From Rhytidiadelphus loreus (Eukaryota; Streptophyta; Bryopsida; Hypnales; Hylocomiaceae), in assembly GCA_947034895.1 (NCBI GenBank), contig OX344765.1, positions 48,365,001-48,429,000 of the forward strand: a stretch of DNA of 64,000 bases, given 5' to 3'. The notes under the pieces are model-generated. The model ran no database searches and was not told the origin of the DNA. It saw nothing but the letters and a program-made list of their open reading frames with translations. Of the stretch, positions 45,901 through 58,530 are shown in pieces. The translations under genes were made by a program, and so were the position numbers. Each line of letters starts with the position of its first letter. Position 1 is the first letter of the stretch.

Positions 45901-48900
45901 ACATGTAATGTTTATTTCTTATTTTTGGTTGCAATGCCTATTAGGTGAATTATTAGAATCAATCCTATTTAAATAAGTTTCCCTTGAAACGAACTTTAAA
46001 CTATTAAACTTGGGTATTCCGATTAGGATCTCAAGTCTATCTACAAGGATCTTGCAATAGATTAGTATGAAAATGTGTAGAAGAAAGGGTGGTTGCAAGA
46101 AAGAGTGTTTGTTTTTGTTCTATTTTGGCAAGTATTCCTAGTACTATGAACTTTTGGAAACAAATTTTTAAAAATAAAATAAAATAAATATAATTAGTAT
46201 AATATTGAAAATGGCATGTCACCAAATTTTCAGACCTAAAAAAAATCTAGTTTAAAAGTTATTCTTAAAAAAGAGTAAGCTGAAATTTTGAAGAAAATAG
46301 ATACTTTGACGTTTAAATTTGTAAAATAGGAAAAAAAATTATTAAAGAAACCAAAAATTGTCCATTTGGTAAGATTTCATAGTGAAGAGATTTCACCCAA
46401 AAAACAATCTTGAAACCATCTTCAATGTTTAGAATTACACACACAAGGGAGACCCCTTTGCATGAATGTAGAGGACATAAAATAAAATATTTTTAAATTC
46501 CCCTTGGTAGAAACATTCTACTATGGAAATAGACCATAGAAAATTTCAGCTAGATCATTAATTTGGAGACTCCATAGTACTAAAAACTCTAAGACTCAAA
46601 ACAAGACGTATAAATTTAATTGATTTTTAAATATAAAATATATATTTTTAATTTCTGAAAAATATGAGATATGATTACACTCAAGAAAGGCATCTCTAAT
46701 TAAATTTCAAGCTCAAGTGAGTCATTCTTCAAAAGTTACTGCAAAAGAAAGCTTTGGTACTTCCCCTTTAACAAATCACAAGTACCACTCTTTCTTGCAA
46801 TGATACAAAATTTCAAAAACTTTGGCCACATAGATTGCAAGATATTTGAGTTCAAAGTGAAGAAAACAATTTTTTTGCATATTTTTTTGCAGAATCTTGC
46901 AATAGACTAGTATAAGAATTTGTAGAAGAAATTTCAAAAACTTTGGCTACATAGATTGCAACATATTTGAGTTCAAAGTGAAGAAAATAATTTTTTTGCC
47001 CCTTGTGTGACTAGATTATAAGACTTTGAACTTTTTAAGTTTAAATTTTTGCACTATAGAATATGAATTAAGAAAATTTTATCATTAAGAATCGAGTTGA
47101 GGGTCTAAAAAAAATTCAAAAAATAATAATATGATTTTCATTCCTTAAGAAATTGATAAGTAGAATTAAGCTAAAGATAGAAGAAAAAACTAAATTTTAT
47201 TAGCTCTAAAATGGAAATAAAATATAGTAATCCCAATGATAAGATTGTTTTAACAATCAAATTTAATCCTATGGATTTTTTTGTTTTGAAAAATGTAAAA
47301 GATGAGCAACTTTATTAATGCTATATCCACATCATTCAATTGAATTTTTACTTTATATGAGATAGTTGGTAAAAAAGTTGGTATACCCAATATACAATAT
47401 ATTTTAGTACTTTGAGCTTTCCCCCCCCTTAAAACTTGCTCTTTGGCATTCACATTAATTGCTTTTTCTTTTAAACAAAACTAACAAAATGAAACTTTTG
47501 AAGTCTAGTGTCTAGTCTAATGGAAATTTGAAAATTTCCTAAAAATGAATATTTTATTGAAGTTTGAATTTGAGGATTTAAAACTATATTTCTAAATATA
47601 GAATGACATGGAAGTTTTCTTTATGCTAGAATGTTTCATACTACAATGCACTTTCTTCTCAAAAAAATTCAAGTATTTGAAGAATGTTTTGTGTAGTATT
47701 TGATATGAATTTGCTTCACTTTTTCTTCAAAAATTCATGGTAATTTGAATTTTTCCAGAAAAAAATTGAAAGTTTCGTGATTTATATTAGATATGTGATT
47801 TTGTCTTTGAAAAATGAAACACAAAATCTCACTCACAAATAGCAACAAAATAGAAGATATATAATAAGGAAATTTTGAAGATTTGAGGTTGACTATATAG
47901 TCATGGATACTCACCTCCTTTAAGGATTAAGTAAGGGAGATACTCAAGAATGTTATTCAAAGCCATTTCAATGTCATTCAAAGCCATTTCAATGTCCACA
48001 ACCAATTTCTCGAAGGGCCTCATTATTTGGCATAATCTAATTCATTACAAATGCAATGCTTATTTTTCTTAGATTCTTAATTCATAACCAACTTACATCA
48101 TTCAACTAAGTTTCCAACATAAGTAAAGAGGTTAACCTTGAAATGCATGAGAGGGTGTTTGGATTCTTTTAGATGGTTTCAAAGAGGCCTATTGGATGAG
48201 AAAAAAAAATTACCCAAATTTGTTGATCGGTTTATATTTGCATACACATTAAGGCAATAGACTGAATTGATTATTTCTCCATTGTGGTATACTGGTATTT
48301 TGATTTGTCTCCAAAAGAAAATGCTTAGTCTATGAATCACCATAGAGTGTATTTTGGCAACTTCAAGCTCCTTGTGAATTTGAAGTTTTGAACTATAAAA
48401 ATGATCTTTTTTGAATTTAAGCCCAACTAATGAAATAAATTTAATGAAGATTATTTTCTATTTCAACTTGAAAATTCCTAAAATTGAATCATTTATTGCA
48501 ATTGAGCTTTGGGCCTATAACTGTGGTCTTTTGATTTTCTAATTATAGAAAGATTTGAATTTTTTTTATTACTATATGGTATTCTACAATATTATATACA
48601 CCTATGGAAAAATTCTCAAATTTTTACAAAAGTGCCTAAATTTTTTATATCTAACAAAGACAAAGACATGTGGTTACATCTATGAAAATTGAATGTAAAA
48701 ATTTCAAGAATAAATGGTCACAAAATGGGAACATACTAAGTGAATGGTTTTTAAGTTAATTTTGTGGTCATAGATTTGTCCTTTCAAGGTTAATTAACAA
48801 AAAGTGTTCCCACTACATTGTTCAAATATTCCCTATAACCTTTCAACTCAAGCTAATACTTAGTCTACAATCACTTGATCCTCATGGGATAATCATGTAA

Positions 48901-50040
48901 CCAACTAGCTATATAGCTTGGCAAATTGAACCTAAAAATTGGTTTATAATTTTTTTTGGTCACTTTCTTTTATACATGCCACAATGTGCTTGGAAAGAAT
49001 TCAAAAAAGGAAGATGGTTTAGAGTTATAATCCCATTCTCTTCACATGCTTTAATTTAAAGATCTCTAAGATGTAAATGGTCTTGATCTAGTTTGGAGGA
49101 GAGGATTTAGGGTCAATAGCCAACTAGATTCTAGTGGCCCTTGTTTGGTTATTGAGTAGATAATAGGCAAAATGAGACAAATGATAAAAATTTAATTACA
49201 ATATTAATAGATAGTTATGAGGGTTTTACATTCATATAAAAAACAATTGACATGAATATCTAAAGATTCAAGATTAGGTTTTACCAAAACCCATTCCAAA
49301 AATACCATTTCTTTTGCAAAGGGATACAAAGAAAGAAAAAAGGATTTATTTGCATATCCATCTATAAGCTCTTGCATAAGACTTATACGCAAATGTGTGG
49401 AAGTTTTTGAATCATTATGGTTTAGAAGTGAAGTCAAAATCTAAAGAAAAGAACCAAAAAACTTGATATTTGATCTTTGAAAAAGTGTTAGGAAAAAACA
49501 GATCAAGAATGGAAGGAAATGTTAAATTGTTAACAATTCTAAAATAGGATTGAAACATGACAATCAAAATATCAATAGTGAGATTGTCTTTGCACGTGAT
49601 CTACATCCGATGGACATTTTCTGTGTTGAAAAATTGTGAAAATAGAGTTCAATAATAAATTATATATATTATTTTTTTATAAAAATGCCTTTGTTGCTTA
49701 CAAACAAGACCTCTCATGCCTTTTACATCACTAATCCAAATGAAATGAATCAAAGCTTTCCATAGACGTAAAAATATACTATGGGAAAAATTAGAAATTA
49801 AATTGAGATCTTGGGGGGGTCTAACAGAGCTCAAGCATATTTATCTTGATGAGAGCATAACTTGTTCTCCTAGATATTGATTGAAACTATGCTCCCAAAA
49901 ATCTAATACATTTACTTCATACATTCACTTACCTTCAAAAAAAAGTTTCACAAAATTACAGTAGTATTTGGCATCATAGGAACCTGCCCAAAATCCTTAA
50001 AATCTCATTCCAAATTATGAACCTTCAGGAGTTCAACAAG
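45901..50040. other. AT-rich repeat-derived DNA, no gene
   Basis: Contains further words and ends of the TTAA family: CCTTTAAGGA then TTAA at 47927-47930, and GTCCTTTCAAGG then TTAA at 48790-48793. 49680-49760 repeats 'gcttacaaacaagacctctcat' and 'atgaatcaaagctttcc'. No coding frame above background. Confidence 0.45.
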
Positions 50041-50699
50041 CAAGCTGTTATCAAGCCAAGGCAAGACATCAGATCCAAAACGATGAGCGCTGAAGTGATA
50101 ACACATTGAAAATCACGAGCCAATGCAATTGATGGATTACACAGAACTACAGAAATTTTGTATGACAATATCCTCTACACTGGATATCAGGTATCCGACC
50201 TCAGTCCTCCACAAAGCTAACTGCAATAACCAGATCTGCAGTACAGTACAACATCGATGCTATCTCCTCGCTTCACATAGTCTGTGATTGCTCTGGCTGA
50301 TACATACGCAATAGGTGACACACTAGTTACTACCTTCAAGAAACTAAGATAGAGGATACTATTCTCGCAGATTTCCCAACAGGTTTTATGAAATTCGGAC
50401 ATCGGATGCAAATGTTACAGCACTTCAAATTGGACTTCTAAACTGTGGGAAACTTCTGGCCACACCTGAGGCACATAGGGGTAAATGAAGAGTTTCCCAT
50501 TCTCAAGGCCAGCCAAATCCTCAAGGACAACCAAATCCTCAAGGTTAGCGAAAACCTCAGGGCCAGCCAAATCCTCGGGGGCTTCTCTTTGTTTTTGCAC
50601 TGTTACACTAAAACAACAATTTTAAAACCACAACAGACTAACATGGCACACATAAAGTGAATTGAATAGGAAGACTATGCATTGTCCTCTTCCATAACA
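50041..50699. other. Probable 3' flank of the minus-strand gene, with an 18-bp repeat
   Basis: A minus-strand frame (50600-50415) reads through a short minisatellite as EDLAGPEVFANLEDLVVLEDLAG. It could be an extra exon, but a stop at the putative previous exon makes 3' UTR/flank more likely. Confidence 0.3.
50503..50574. repeat. 18-bp tandem repeat, four copies
   Basis: TCAAGGCCAGCCAAATCC and three variants head to tail. The unit is six codons, so the minus-strand frame shows a reiterated acidic/Leu pattern. Confidence 0.85.
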
Positions 50700-52613
50700 A
50701 TCTTGAAAGGAATTGCAAACACCTACGACCAAACTGCTAACTCAACAAAAGATCAAGTTATGCAAGATGCTCAAATACTTTGACACCTTCTTTCTTTGGT
50801 ATAGATCCTACGACAACTTCAGTTCAAGAATGAAAGCACTGGTACTCCTCCAACAATTATAAGTAAGCGTAGTTACTGTCGACCACAGTACAGCTTCGGT
50901 GAACAAGGTGGCCAGTCAACACTGCCAGAATGTTATGACAACCACGAACTACACAGACAATATTTCAGTGAACTCAAAGCCACGTAGGTGCGCATCAAAC
51001 CTGGCTCCAGTTTCCGTAGTTGATCTTTCAAAAATGTGATTAAATCACTTTTAGTGGCTTCACCCTTCGCATCCTAATTCTCTTCCAACAAACGCATTAA
51101 GTACTCAGTAAGTAGCGAACAAAACAGCCCCCCAATCCTCTGAAATGTCGTCGAGAGATTAGAGCTCTAGAATGAATCGTACTAGTTGCAACCATTGCAC
51201 TACATTAACAAAGCTTAATCAAGAGAATGTCGACACCGAGAATTCTCGGTGCGAATTCTCGCCGCTACAAGACAAGCAGCAGTTTACAACAAGTAAAAGA
51301 CAAAACAATAGCAAGAAAAGAAATGAAGAACGAAACTAGAAAGTTTTCACACACCATCAATTTCCCGTTTGAAGGTGCACATTTAGCAACCACTTCTGCA
51401 AATCGATCCTTCAAAACGAATTAAAGTACTTAGTAAGCAATGGCACAAAACCATCTCCACAACTCTGAAAAGTTATCAAGAGATTAAAACTCCAGTATGA
51501 AACCACCATTGCACTACATTAACAAAGCTTGATCAAGAGACACAAGGGGTGCGACTTCTCGCCGTTAAGCAGCAGTTCTCAACAAGCTCAAGACAAAACA
51601 AACAGATAATAGATTCACAAAGAAGGCACCTACTTTTACTGCCTGAGTGCGGTCATCTTTCAGCGGAACGTCATCCTCCGCCAGGTGAGAAGGAATTATC
51701 TCAAGATCCTTCCGCTGACGTCCTTGAACATGACGTTCATGATATCTGGTAATCTGCAACAGTCCAGAGCCGATCAAAATGTGTAATATTTAAATTAAAG
51801 AAGTAGGTTTGAAATCTCTGATCCCAGAGATTATTTTCAGTCAAGCCCATATTGATCATAAATCATCACATATAAGGCATCAGGCGAAAACTAAGGTCAA
51901 GCTTTGTTTACAGTAGTCGGCCGAACCCTAAACCCTAATCTAGCCATGGCCAGGTGCATCACGGCTATGGTCGCTCTTGCGCAGGGCTCACACAGCATGC
52001 ACGACAATCAAATTACTGTACGCAAAAATCACAACTCCAAAAGTTCACAAAGTTGTGCCAGCGACTCTACCTCCTCCAGCTCCTTGAAACATTCTAAACC
52101 CTGCTTTTCGATCTGCTCTTTCAGCTCCACAAACTGTGGATCGGTCAAATCCTTTAACTTGAGAGGGAACAGTTCATCGGGCAAATCATTCAGTTTGAGA
52201 GGGTGCCGCTTCGTGAACTCGACCACAAAACGTTCGTCAATCTGTTCGCCATCGTTCACAATTTGAGCCTTCTTCATAATACAGCGTACGACTTCGAGGA
52301 TATTGAGATCTTTTCCTGGACAGCTGGGATTCGCGTGCACACGGGCCACATCGTGAATGATCGCAGCCTCAAGGATCCCCACTTTCACTGTCATGTAAAA
52401 GCTGAGAGCCCCCGCATATTTTTTGATCTCAACAATTCTCGAGTCTCGCACTCCAATAAACTTCTTGTCCGCCATTCCGTCCAACTCACCACCAACGCCA
52501 GAGCCGTAAACCCTAGCATTGCCCCCTCTGACGCGCTTTGCGTCTGGTTTGCGCTTGTTGCTCTGTCTAGGACTAAGTTTCGCGCCAGCTGCGCCTGCCT
52601 TCGCTTCCATCAT
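50700..52613 (-). CDS. Probable multi-exon gene of unknown function
   Basis: Exon 1 begins at ATG 52613 (MMEAKAGAAGAKLSPRQSNK, Lys/Arg-rich) and contains a globular part (FYMTVKVGILEAAIIHDVAR, DLNILEVVRCIMKKAQIV) and an acidic C-terminus (LKEQIEKQGLECFKELEEV). It is open for 194 codons to 52029. A possible donor, GAG^GTAGAG, lies at about 52073. Downstream minus-strand candidates sit after AG acceptors: ITRYHERHVQGRQRKDLEII then LAEDDVPLKDDRTQA (51744-51650), (DRFAE)VVAKCAPSNGKLM (about 51415-51360), EATKSDLITFLKDQLRKLEP (about 51060-50995, donor CCAG^GTTTGA) and GSIPKKEGVKVFEHLA ending in TAA (about 50807-50757). Unspliced, it would be a 194-residue protein. I recognise no family. Exon 1 is GC-richer than its surroundings, as a host gene would be here. 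The exon chain is inference. Confidence 0.45.
51040..51620. repeat. Internal ~320-bp direct duplication
   Basis: About 51060-51310 and 51380-51620 align: 'ccattgcactacattaacaa' then 'agctt.atcaagaga' at 51194 and 51508, 'gcgaattctcgccg' vs 'gcgacttctcgccg', and 'aagacaaaacaa'. It lies within the predicted introns and exons of the minus-strand gene. Confidence 0.75.
51921..51939. promoter_or_regulatory. Telo-box-like motif (AACCCTAAACCCTAA)
   Basis: Two tandem AACCCTA units, a motif common in plant promoters and 5' leaders of housekeeping genes. Here it lies in what I predict to be intron 1 or the 3' side of exon 1. It could therefore mark an alternative promoter: on the minus strand for the downstream exons, or on the plus strand just before ATG 51946. 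Confidence 0.4.
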
Positions 52614-52974
52614 CGTGACTAACTATTCTGCCAAGAGAGAATGATGTTGGAATTCGAATGGCGATGAAAGAGACGAAGCAGAAGAACAAGTCGAGGAAGA
52701 AGAAGAATGCATAGATGTTTCTAGTGACCGGCTGCGTGATCGGCCGACAGCTCTGTGAGCTGTCCAGTGTGAATGGCGCCATTCGAAGGATCGAGTCGCT
52801 TCCCTCAAAGGCCCAAGGAGTGGAGATTTCAACAAGCCGTGTGAGTTGCAGGCAAGGGCTCTCCGCCCTAGGCCGAACCGCACTGCCCTCGGCGTTTGGC
52901 CGACAGGCCGTTGGCAACCGGAATTGCAGATTATGCAGGTTCGACTGTTCGAGGGAGGGGAAGGGTCATAGAGC

Positions 52975-53075
52975 ATCCCCACCCGCCCTGCATTTTGGAT
53001 GACTTGTTCGTAGTGGCCTGCAAATGTGCCCCACCGCCGGCGGACTGCCAAAACGGATGACATGTTCAAAAGGTT
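52975..53075. repeat. MITE-like repeat, GAGCATC family
   Basis: Begins AGAGCATCCCCACCCG and contains 'gcaaatgtgccccaccg' and 'aaaacggatga'. Aligns with the reverse complement of 43915-44015. Confidence 0.65.
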
Positions 53076-53143
53076 GTCCTGCAAACAAGGGGAGACGTTA
53101 AGTACCCCCCTCGAGTTAACAGGGGGTATGTCGTCTGGCCCTA

Positions 53144-53177
53144 CCGTCCGGGCTGGCCCACCGTCCGGGCTGGCCCA
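53144..53177. repeat. 17-bp perfect tandem duplication
   Basis: CCGTCCGGGCTGGCCCA occurs at 53144-53160 and 53161-53177. Confidence 0.9.
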
Positions 53178-53340
53178 CCGGCTTTCCCCCACCGTGGCCC
53201 TCGAAGAATCCCTACGTCCTCCCTGTGCAGGCGCCGTTCCGTCCGTCTTCTGCCTCAGACAAATCAAGATCGCAAGTCCGACTGAGTTTGCTAGTGTCTT
53301 GAAACCATTGAAAGTCAGTCACGTTGCAAAACCGTAGGTC

Positions 53341-55164
53341 ACAGGCATGGTCAACACTTTAAAATTATGATTTTGGTAATTCAACATAAGACTGCATTAA
53401 TCCAAAAACTGTGTCACACAAATCTAATACTCACTTGCTTGGGTGTGTCTGAAGTTCAAGAAAACAAGATATTTATACAAATTGGATGGTAGGAGGTAAA
53501 GTAATCCATGTGGGATATATTAAGGGTTAGGATTAAACTTAGTAGGAGCTCAATCTTCAAGTTATCCCATATCCTTTGAGGGACAATTCATAAGGAACAA
53601 TGGATTTCATTATAAAAAACCACCTCTCCACCTAGCATTCTCACTAAATGTTGATGTAGAATTTTCTTACTCAAAATTAAACTAAGTAGCAACTTTATAA
53701 TGTATGCTTTCTTAGCATTTCAAAAAGGTGAAATTTTATCTTTCAACATCTTTAGAGAAATTAATATTGAACTATTAATTATTTTAATTTTTGAGAGCAA
53801 TAAACTTCATATGTTCTTTCAAAGAGCAGGCTTGCGAACCGGCTTGCAAAACAGCATTACGACAAAACTCCACAATGTATGGGCCCATGCTCAAGAAATT
53901 CCGGACGCTCGCAGTTCTATAGTATGTTCGTAGTTCTGCAGTAAGTGTTTAAATTGAGCCACATCTGATTGCAAGTGCTCAGATTGAGACACGCCTTGAT
54001 TGCAAAACCGCATGCAGTAAGCCGAAGATTTGGGGACATCATGTTCAAGCAACACTTTAACCTTATTTTAGGAGGTTTAGCTCGGCCTCCTAATATATTA
54101 TGGGTGGGGCACCCTGGCTTGCAAAGTGGATGGCTCTACAAAATGCAAGCCAAATCACCACCCATAAATGCAAGACGGTTGGTAATGCTCTTAGGGCATC
54201 TACAATGCATACTCGGCATACAAGCCCTAAAACGGCAAATGGTTGGCGATTCCATGAAGTGCCAATGCAAAGCTGGCAATCAAAACATCAAATGAACTCT
54301 TTTGTATTATAAAAAGAAAGAAAAGAAACTATGTTAAAAAAAAAATTCATGGAAACAAGGAAAGGTTGAATTGATTAATACACATATCAATGCTTTTAAA
54401 GTTGACAATAATGATTACTTCTACCGAGGCCAACTTGTGGGCCCTTCACATATTACAAATTAGCCGGTCCTAAGTGGTCGTTTACTAAGACCATGGAATT
54501 GAAGGCCCCAATAACGGTTGCATTGGAGCACAATTTTAATTAGAAAATATTTTGCGCACTACATGGTACTGGTACTAACCCCAATAATGGAAGCATTGCA
54601 GATGTTCTTACCTATACTAGTCATCGGGGTAGTTTGATGTTGGGTGCTACAAGGAAAAATAGCCATTACACTTTTATGTAGACCCAATGGTTGGAGAAGG
54701 ATACAATTAGAAATCTACACGTATTAGGTTCTTTCAAGATTGACTAGTCTCCTCCAATGGAGTTGTCCACCAATATTAATTGAAAATGGAGTTCCTCCTT
54801 TTTTGTTGACCACTCCAACAAGACAATTGGTTGTTCATTATTTTGTCTTATTGCTTAGATTAGGTGGGGCTTTGCCCACCGGGCCAACATGTAAGCCCAC
54901 ACAACGGATTCACCATGAAGGGGTGCCAAATGTTTGTTTGGCGTGTAGAATTGGAGACCGGGTCCTCACTGCTTTTTCTATGTTCCACAACAGACATGCC
55001 AGGAAGGGTAGCCAAGTGGAGTATGCAATGTCAAGTAGTTTTGTAGCTTTGAAATCAAAATATGAAAAAATAACTTCCAAAATAATGGATGATATGAATC
55101 CAACAACTATTTCACATATTTTTAAAAACATCTCCAATTTACATTGACTTCTTAATTGAATAGA
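53341..55164. other. Intergenic repeat-rich DNA
   Basis: 53480-53600 is one arm of the CCCACATGG foldback family ('ggtaggaggtaaagtaatcc' then 'atgtgggata'). 54092-54205 is a diverged GAGCATC-family repeat. A plus-strand frame at 54740-55147 has no recognisable motif. Confidence 0.4.
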
Positions 55165-55750
55165 GAAACTCATTATATACATATAGGGTGGTAGGTTGTA
55201 GAACAACCCATGTGGGATATGTAAATTAGAATTAGTAGGAGCTAAACTACTCATAGTTAAGTCTGAAAAAGTAGGAATTATGTTTGAAGTAGAATTTCAA
55301 ACCTCATTCACACATAGTAGGAAAAAAAAATTCAAAAAACTTTGAATTAAGAAAAGTTGGTAAATGAAGACAAATTTCAACTTCCAAATCCGCTTGAGAT
55401 TTGGAACCTCCAATCAAAAGTTATGGACAAATTTGAGATAGGAGTTGGAAGGAATTGTTTTTGGACATTTTCAAACTTCCTCTCTGAATTTTGTCTATAA
55501 TAACTTTTGATTGGAGACTCAAAATCTAAAACTGATTTTTGGAGATGAAAATTATCTTCACTTACCAACTTTTCTTAGTCCAAAGATTTTTGAATTTTTT
55601 TTTCTACTATGCCTAAATAAGGTCTGAAATTCTACTTTAAACACAATTTCTACCTTTGACTAAACTATGAGCGGTTGAGTTCCTACAAATTCTAATTTAC
55701 ATTATCCCACATGGGTTGTTTTACCTCCTACCACTCTATATGTATATATT
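55165..55750. mobile_element. Foldback element, CCCACATGG family (~585 bp)
   Basis: The outer arms TATATACATATAGGGTGGTAGG and, reversed from the right end, TATATACATATAGAGTGGTAGG are near-perfect inverted repeats. They continue through 'aacccatgtgggat' and 'taaattagaatt' inward to 'caatcaaaagtta' / 'taacttttgattgg'. Non-coding. Partial relatives lie at 2040-2290, 20690-21030 and 53480-53600. The target duplication is unclear because the ends lie in TATA repeats. Confidence 0.8.
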
Positions 55751-57654
55751 GAGTTTCTTTACTCGTATTGAGTTGGGTTCAATGATACATTACACTTCCA
55801 ATTTGCATTATTGTTGCACCTCCTAGTACATGTCCTAGAAGTTGCAAGATACCCACATACTCTACCTAGAGAATGTAGTATTCGATCTTGATAAGTGTAG
55901 ATGCTAAAATGACATTCACATGAAATATGCTAGTTGTACATTGAATTTTCAATCCAATGGTGTATGTCCAAATGTATTTTGGTACATAATTTGTATTCTT
56001 AAAGTCAAATATGGTACCATATATAAAGTTCCTTTTAAGGGTTAATTCCTTAGAGTTCATAGTAAATAGGTAGATTTTGATTTTTGGGGCAAAATAAATC
56101 ATGGTTTGCAAAGAATCTAGACATCAGATCTTCATTTTTGCAAGTTTTTCTTTCTTTATCATCCTTGTATGAATTCACTTAGAACCTTGTGCAATAATCA
56201 TGAAGCATTGAGTAATCACACTAGTTGCATTTATTGAAAAATAGACAAAAAATTATTTTTTAACATACTAGTGTGTACTTCATCCATTTCTTGTAATTTT
56301 GATAATAAGCTCTTAAAAACATTTGTAATGCACCTAGAGGATGACAGCTCCCATAGGAATTAATCTAACTCATGTTAGACTTCTATGCACCTAAAATTGT
56401 CTCAACCTTGCATAAACAACAAAAAATATTCAAAATTCTACATTAAAGTGTGCAATAGTTGTAAGAAGATAATTGGAATGGTTGGCCAACAAAGTTTTTT
56501 GGAGAAGCAAGTTTTCAACTTCCAAAAAACTATTCTTAAGTTTTCAATTTAAACTTTTTGGTTGCTTTTAGTTTGATAGTAAGGCAAAGCTACTTTTGAA
56601 ATGTAGTTTCTCCTTTCTTAGATCGAATTGAAAGCACCATGATGAAATTTGGATAAACAATCTTCATTCTAGAAAACCTAGAAAGTTATTTTTGATTCCA
56701 ACTCAACATAGAAGTTAGTTCTGAATCCAACCCTATAAGAAAAGTTGGTCATAAAAACTAATGTAAATAACCTAAAAATTTCAGGTAGTAAAGGAAGTTA
56801 ATACAATAAGAATGTCAAGGTTAGGGCTAAAAATTTACAATGAATGACTTTGTAGGAGATTGTAGAAACAAAGGTAGAAAATTCAAACTTCAATATTTAT
56901 TAGACAAAGTTATTCATTTGGAGTTATTATTCACTTATAACATTATTCATCATTCTTTGGAGGCTCTTGTGAAATTGGATAGAGCCTAGATATCTTAAAA
57001 AGCATATTCTTGTAAAAGATGAAGTGGTCTAACTATCAAAGGGACATCTTCTTGTATACTTGGATCTTCAACAATGTTTACGGGACCAATGCCATCTTGT
57101 AAATATTGTTGTGTACATACAAACCTCATTAATCTAATCTTCTCTTAAATGACATTTTGGAATATCTTTCACACCTATCATACTATCATAGGTTGTAGTA
57201 TATTTGTCTCATATTCAAACTATTTGATTTGTAATATAATTGCCTTCTGAGCAATCAATTAAAGAGCATCATCAATCCAATCGTACTATGTAAACATGGT
57301 TAATTAGAGATTTTGGGCTATTAAGTTATAGCAAGCTACAACTATCATGTAGGATTTGAAGACTATTGTTCTCCAATTGTGACTCAACATTCAACCTTGA
57401 TATGTAAAAACATGTAGGAAAAACCTTTGAAATAGCCTTGAAATAAAATTTGCAACTTTAGTACATATATATATTTTTTTGTCAACCAAGAGTTGGGGTG
57501 GACAAAGCTTTGTTGTGCTTGATATAGGGCACAATAATAATGACATTTTTGGCATTATAAAGAATTTTTTTTGTTGTACCTTGGATTGCTTTTCAAGGTT
57601 CAAAACCTAGATTGAATTTAGCTTTAGAGGTATTAGGTAGTATGTTCTAAGACT
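55751..57654. other. AT-rich intergenic DNA
   Basis: CCTTTTAAGGG then TTAA at about 56042 is another TTAA-family end. No coding frame supported. Confidence 0.4.
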
Positions 57655-57990
57655 GACCATCTTCTTCAAATCAACCCTATAAAAAGCTATTGAATAGATA
57701 TGAGGTGGTTCTTAAATGAACCACTTTAGCCATTGATTGATTCAAGAAAAAATTATTCTTTATTACAAGAGGCAATCATTGGCCTTGATTTGATCACGTA
57801 GAAGTTGCAAGTAGACACATTTTGGGAGACCTAGGGTCACAAATAGGTATCTACAACAGAAATCTTTGAAAATTCTTAATTAATTCAAAAAAACTTCAAA
57901 AAATATGAAACCACTTGTATTATATTGGGCATCTAATTTTCTTTCTCTGAAAAATAAGTTAAAAATATTTGTGTTCATGCAAACCTATGA
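57655..57990. repeat. Interspersed repeat, second copy of 35156-35490
   Basis: Aligned over about 335 bp with the copy at 35156. A small inverted-repeat element begins just beyond it. Confidence 0.8.
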
Positions 57991-58008
57991 AAAAGTTAGA
58001 CTATCTCA

Positions 58009-58301
58009 TTAGGGGAGATTTTGGCCTTTAAGAGATTGTTTTAGTTTAGTTCCCCTTGTTGTGAACAACGACTGTACGGTCAGATTATTAAAAAATCAAT
58101 AAATCAATTAAAAAAAATTAAAAAATTAAAAAAACATTATTTTAAAAAATCAACAAAAAAAATATTAAAATAATAAATAAATAATTATATCCAATGTAAC
58201 AGTTTCTTTGCCACGTCATCCAATTCTTGTAGTAGAGTTCCTACAACGCGAGGACTCTAAGGAACTCACAATCTCTTAAAGGCTAAAATCTTCCCTAATG
58301 C
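58009..58301. mobile_element. ~293-bp MITE with ~32-bp inverted repeats
   Basis: The left end (about 58009) reads CATTAGGGGAGATTTTGGCC then TTTAAGAGATTG. The right end, reversed from 58300, reads CATTAGGGAAGATTTTAGCC then TTTAAGAGATTG. The centre is A-rich and non-coding. The target duplication is not clear. It differs from the TTAA family in its ends. Confidence 0.7.
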
Positions 58302-58360
58302 TTAAATACACGGTTACTAGTATGTGAGCCTAGGATCTTGAGCCTATGGGCCTAGATCCC

Positions 58361-58530
58361 TATGTTATAGGTACCTATATTATAGGCACCTTCTATAGTT
58401 GTAGAATATTATATTATAGGTGTTTATGTTATAGGTACCTATGTTATAAGCACCTTCTATGGTTATAGGATATTTATATCATAAGTATGTATGCTATAGA
58501 CACCTTCAATAGTTATAGAGTACCTACTTA
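58361..58530. repeat. Degenerate TATAGGTACCTAT/CACCTTCTATAG repeat
   Basis: Multiple copies of 'ttataggtacctat' and 'gcaccttctat.gtta' at irregular spacing; self-complementary words make it palindromic. Confidence 0.6.

Larger units (their letters stand above)
52614..53340. other. GC-rich 5' region of the minus-strand gene and adjoining repeats
   Basis: Frames are open on both strands (52623-53267 -, 52715-53002 + and 53026-53337 +) because GC is high, with no recognisable protein. The promoter of the 52613 gene should be here. It also holds a MITE-like repeat and a 17-bp duplication. Confidence 0.4.

Noticed and set aside
45612..45902. Phe- or Lys-rich frames
   Set aside because: Products of GTTTTT and poly-A/T low complexity.
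52623..53337. Long open frames on both strands (214, 103 and 95 codons)
   Set aside because: High local GC lowers stop frequency on both strands. Sequences are Ser/Arg-rich without any domain, and a MITE and a 17-bp repeat run through them.
58009..58301. Harbinger-type element with TTA duplication
   Set aside because: The bases at the two ends are TTA and TAA as inverted, not direct, copies, so they belong to the terminal repeat.
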